In this document: piece after piece, positions 61,595 to 64,000 of the stretch
Numbering within the stretch: the first letter of the stretch is position 1
Layout: the number at the start of each line of letters is the position of its first letter
NCBI RefSeq assembly: GCF_013178945.1
Contig: NZ_JABFDM010000004.1
Span: 62,001 to 126,000 of the forward strand
Source: Bradyrhizobium aeschynomenes
Lineage (GTDB): Bacteria; Pseudomonadota; Alphaproteobacteria; Rhizobiales; Xanthobacteraceae
Direction of reading: 5' to 3'
DNA: 64,000 nucleotides
Notes under the pieces: generated by a model
The model's database searches: none
What the model saw: the letters and a program-made list of their open reading frames with translations, nothing else
What the model was told of the DNA's origin: nothing
Position numbers and translations under genes: made by a program

Positions 61595-61981
61595 CTACTC
61601 GGTCTCCGCCTCGCCGCTGACGCCCAGCCGGCGCAGCATCACCGTCAGCGCGATCGCCGGCAGCATGATCCACAGCGTGAAATCATCCGGATGGCGCAGC
61701 GCGCCCAGTGTGGCGTGACGGGCGAGGAAGCGTCCGAGCGCCGTGCGGCGCGAGGTCACGCTGCGCAGCAGCAGCGGGACGCCAAAGACAAAGGCCAGGA
61801 TGACGATCGTCATCGCCAGCGGCCATCCGCCGGGAAACCGGTCGACGCCGCGGGCCGCGAAGCCCACCAGCAGCAGCACGCCGACCAGCGTCACCACGCC
61901 GCCGCACAGGCCGGAGGCGACACGGATGAGCAGGTCGTCCCGCATCAGCTCGCGGTCGACCTGGCTGATCAGCTGCTTCAT
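61595..61981 (-). CDS. Small membrane protein of unknown function
   Basis: 128 residues with three hydrophobic stretches (VASGLCGGVVTLVGVLLLVGF; LAMTIVILAFVFGVPLLL; FTLWIMLPAIALTVML in parts). The ATG at 61981 (MKQLISQVD) follows GAAGG; an earlier frame opening at 62047 is less likely. No family recognised. Confidence 0.65.
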   Translation of the reverse strand: MKQLISQVDRELMRDDLLIRVASGLCGGVVTLVGVLLLVGFAARGVDRFPGGWPLAMTIVILAFVFGVPLLLRSVTSRRTALGRFLARHATLGALRHPDDFTLWIMLPAIALTVMLRRLGVSGEAETE

Positions 61982-62208
61982 GGCCTTCGCTCCAAGCGCG
62001 CGGTTACAGTGAACCGCGATCGTCACTCGAATTCGTGTCGGGAGCACGGTGCAGGTTCGACGCGGGCGTCGCTGTCGGGTGAGCGGCGGCGATGCCGAGC
62101 CCTGCGATCTCAGATTGCCGAAGGTAGCATTCTCCCGCTCGGGCTCTGGAGCGCCGTTCGCCAGCCGATCTCATTGTCTCGTTCGCTGTCACGGACACAT
62201 CCGTTCGG

Positions 62209-62640
62209 CGCCGGCGGCGCCTATGTCGAGATCGTGAGCCGGCCGACCTTCGCGAGCTTCCGCCATCGCCCGTATTGCAAGGGCGACGCTGCGCATGTCT
62301 CCCTGGCGATGATCCCGAACTCGAAATACGACAGCAATTTCGAGACGACGATGCGCGGCATCACAGCGGAGCGCGCGGTCGAGCTGATCAGCGACGCCGG
62401 CAAGCGCCGTTTTCCGCTCACGCTGGCGGCGCTGGAGGCCGCGCCGCAGGGGCCCCAGACCTCCGTCCAGATCGTCGGCGCGACCATGGCGGATCTGCAG
62501 GCGGCCAAGCGCATCGAAATTTAGGATGACGGGCTCGGCAAGCTCGAATCCGAGCTGCTGATGGGGCTGCAGTTCGACCTCGCAGGCGACCGCCGCAAGA
62601 TCGGCATCGTCGCGCGCTCCTGTGGGAAGCGAGAGGCGGC
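62209..62640 (+). pseudogene. Possible decayed coding remnant
   Basis: The frame reads protein-like sequence (GGAYVEIVSRPTFASF; HVSLAMIPNSKYDSNFETTM; ELISDAGKRRFPLTLAALEA) up to a TAG at 62522-62524, and continues in frame with plausible sequence (GKLESELLMGLQFDLAGDRR) afterwards. No good start or ribosome site is seen. It may be a gene broken by a stop codon or a chance frame; no family is recognised. Confidence 0.35.
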
Positions 62641-62688
62641 GGCGATTTCGTCACTCAGCCGGGCCGTCCAGGCTCCGAGCATGTTGTG

Positions 62689-62929
62689 CGACCCTCCCCT
62701 GGAGGCCAGGGCTATCGCATATGACGATCGAGGTTATGCGCTTGTCTCTCTCCGCGTCGTCATGGCCGGGCTTGTCCCGGCCATCCACGTCGTCCGGCAT
62801 GCTGAGAACGACGTGGATGCCCGGGACAAGCCCGGGCATGACGGAGTAACTCACGTGCAGGATCGCTCGCGGCGCGACAACCCCGCATCTCTATGTTCGA
62901 TAGCCCTGGCCTGGACGGGGGGGAGGGTC
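62689..62929. repeat. Composite palindromic repeat (class B, copy 2)
   Basis: Same nested layout as 32798-33013: CCTCCCCTGGAGG outer end, GCTATCGCATATGACGATCG facing TTCGATAGCC, and a core at 62758-62842 nearly identical to 32864-32948. A short extra segment before the right end distinguishes this copy. Confidence 0.85.
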
Positions 62930-63062
62930 GGTTCAGCTGCGCGAAGCGCAGGTGAGCCGGGGTGGGGTGATCTCTCCACGCGCACCGGTTTCCGCGGCTT
63001 CACCCCACCCCGCTCGCCCGCTTCGCGTGCGATCGACCCTCCCCCTCTAGGGGAAGGTGAGA
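62910..63062. repeat. Palindromic intergenic repeat (class C, copy 2)
   Basis: Relative of 57089-57252: GGGGAGGGTCGG, GGGGTGGGGTGATCTCTCC and the facing TTCACCCCACCCCGC and CGACCCTCCCCCTCTAGGGG. It abuts the class B repeat, so 62525-63133 is essentially repeats plus a short tail after the TRAP gene. Confidence 0.8.
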
Positions 63063-63133
63063 TCGAGGATGTCGCTGTCAGCAAACCATCGCATGCGCGG
63101 TTCGCCGGCCGAAGCCGGCGAACCTTGAGAACG

Positions 63134-64000
63134 CTACCCCTTATACCCCATCAGCAGCCGCGGCAGCCACAGCGAGAAGCCGGGAACGTAGGTCACGAAC
63201 ATCAGCGCGGCGATCAGGGCGCCGTAGAACGGCAGGATGGTGCGCATGACGGCGCCGACCGAGATGCCGCCGATGGCGCAGCCGACGAACTGGGTGGTGC
63301 CGACCGGCGGGGTGTTGAGGCCGAGCGCGCAGTTGATCAGCATCAGCATGCCGAACTGCACCGGGTCCATGCCCGCCTTCATCGCGATCGGCAGGAAGAT
63401 GGGGGTGCAGATCAGGATCGTCGCCGCCATGTCCATGAAGGTGCCGAGCAGGAACAGGATGACGTTGATCAGCAGGAAGATGACCCAGGGCTGCGACGAG
63501 ACCTTGTTCATCAGGTCGCCGGCGAAATCGGCGACTTCGTAAAGTCCCATCAGGTACTGGAACATGGTGGAGACGCCGATCAGCAGCAGCACCACGCCGG
63601 TGGTCTTCACCGCCTTGGCGGCGGCCCGCAGGAAGTTCTGCAGGGTCATGGTGCGGTAGATGAAGAAGGTCAGCAGGATCGTGTAGGTGACCGCGACGGC
63701 GGCGGACTCGGTCGCTGTGAACACCCCGGACAGGATGCCCGCCAGGATGATGCCGACGATCAGCAGGCCGGGCAGCGCCGCGGCCAACGAGCGGGCCACC
63801 TCGGACCAGCCGGGAAACTTGCCGGCGGGATAGCCGCGCTTCACGGCGACGGCGTAGGCCGCGACCAGCATGCAGACCATCAGCACCAGCGCGGGCAGGA
63901 GGCCCGCCGCGATCAGCGCGCCGATCGAGACCTTGCCGCCGGCGGCGAGCGCATAGATGATCATGTTGTGGCTGGTCGGCATCAGCGCGCCGACGAGGGA
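63134..64000 (-). CDS. TRAP transporter large permease (DctM), 3' part
   Basis: Partial: the frame runs off the right edge (SLVGAL precedes the Met at 63982). About 289 residues are seen with the DctM family pattern: SGVFTATESAAVAVTYT, FMDMAATILICTPIFLP and LNTPPVGTTQFVG, across about seven membrane segments. The protein is the main channel of a sodium-driven organic acid (or sialic/keto acid) importer that works with a small permease and binding protein, probably encoded beyond the window. Confidence 0.95.
   Translation of the reverse strand, partial: SLVGALMPTSHNMIIYALAAGGKVSIGALIAAGLLPALVLMVCMLVAAYAVAVKRGYPAGKFPGWSEVARSLAAALPGLLIVGIILAGILSGVFTATESAAVAVTYTILLTFFIYRTMTLQNFLRAAAKAVKTTGVVLLLIGVSTMFQYLMGLYEVADFAGDLMNKVSSQPWVIFLLINVILFLLGTFMDMAATILICTPIFLPIAMKAGMDPVQFGMLMLINCALGLNTPPVGTTQFVGCAIGGISVGAVMRTILPFYGALIAALMFVTYVPGFSLWLPRLLMGYKG

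Overview
The window looks like the chromosome of a Bradyrhizobium-type alphaproteobacterium (family Nitrobacteraceae). The basis is high G+C, a CenR/OtpR-type response regulator followed by a cNMP-binding protein, dnaK-dnaJ followed by a phospholipid N-methyltransferase, a bps-like type III polyketide synthase operon, and several families of G+C-rich intergenic palindromes. Genus assignment is recognition from memory, not a search.

Layout. 1-12.3 kb is mostly core housekeeping: end of a YggS-type PLP protein, a hydratase, an L,D-transpeptidase, cenR-like regulator and cNMP-binding protein, xthA, gshB-yraN-rsmI facing an LpoA-like lipoprotein, the overlapping set rph-rdgB-hemW, then hrcA and grpE. 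12.4-19.1 kb is an accessory surface-glycan-like locus: two paralogous multi-spanning membrane proteins flank a DPM1-like glycosyltransferase, two methyltransferases and an exported nicotinamidase. 20.5-27.8 kb carries dnaK (with a heat-shock-type promoter), dnaJ, pmtA, an FMN reductase, pyrF, a DUF1330 protein, dapB and gpmA.

27.8-33.3 kb alternates repeats with an Mrr-type endonuclease, a small TTG-start protein, an AraC-MGMT Ada variant, a DUF2244 protein and nth; a 60-bp copy of the nth 3' end lies downstream beyond a palindromic element. 33.3-36.5 kb is a translationally coupled PKS / isoprenylcysteine-methyltransferase-like / MFS operon. 36.5-45.2 kb has a CysZ-like protein, a copper-type P-ATPase with duplicated YHS domains divergent from a CsoR repressor sharing an operator, and redox and hydrolase genes. 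45.2-51.4 kb is the translation block pheT-(DUF559)-pheS, rplT-rpmI, infC (ATT start). 51.7-56.6 kb has an alpha/beta hydrolase, queG-gst, uppP and an NDUFA9-like SDR protein.

56.8-60.2 kb starts with tRNA-Leu(CAG) and holds repeats and an A+T-richer two-gene unit: a P-loop ATPase with a C-terminal helix-hairpin-helix-like region, and a helical protein with a HEPN-like R-x4-H motif. This is the best candidate for an undescribed system, possibly defence. The window ends with a hydroxyisobutyrate-dehydrogenase-like gene, a small membrane protein, a decayed coding remnant, more palindromes, and the 3' part of a TRAP transporter large permease.

The second notable signal is a dispersed element of about 400 bp present twice (28044-28451 and 57328-57741). 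Its two copies show paired compensatory base changes in three separate helices, so the fold rather than any protein appears conserved. Both copies lie about 125-135 bp beyond the 3' end of a minus-strand accessory gene (Mrr nuclease, P-loop ATPase).
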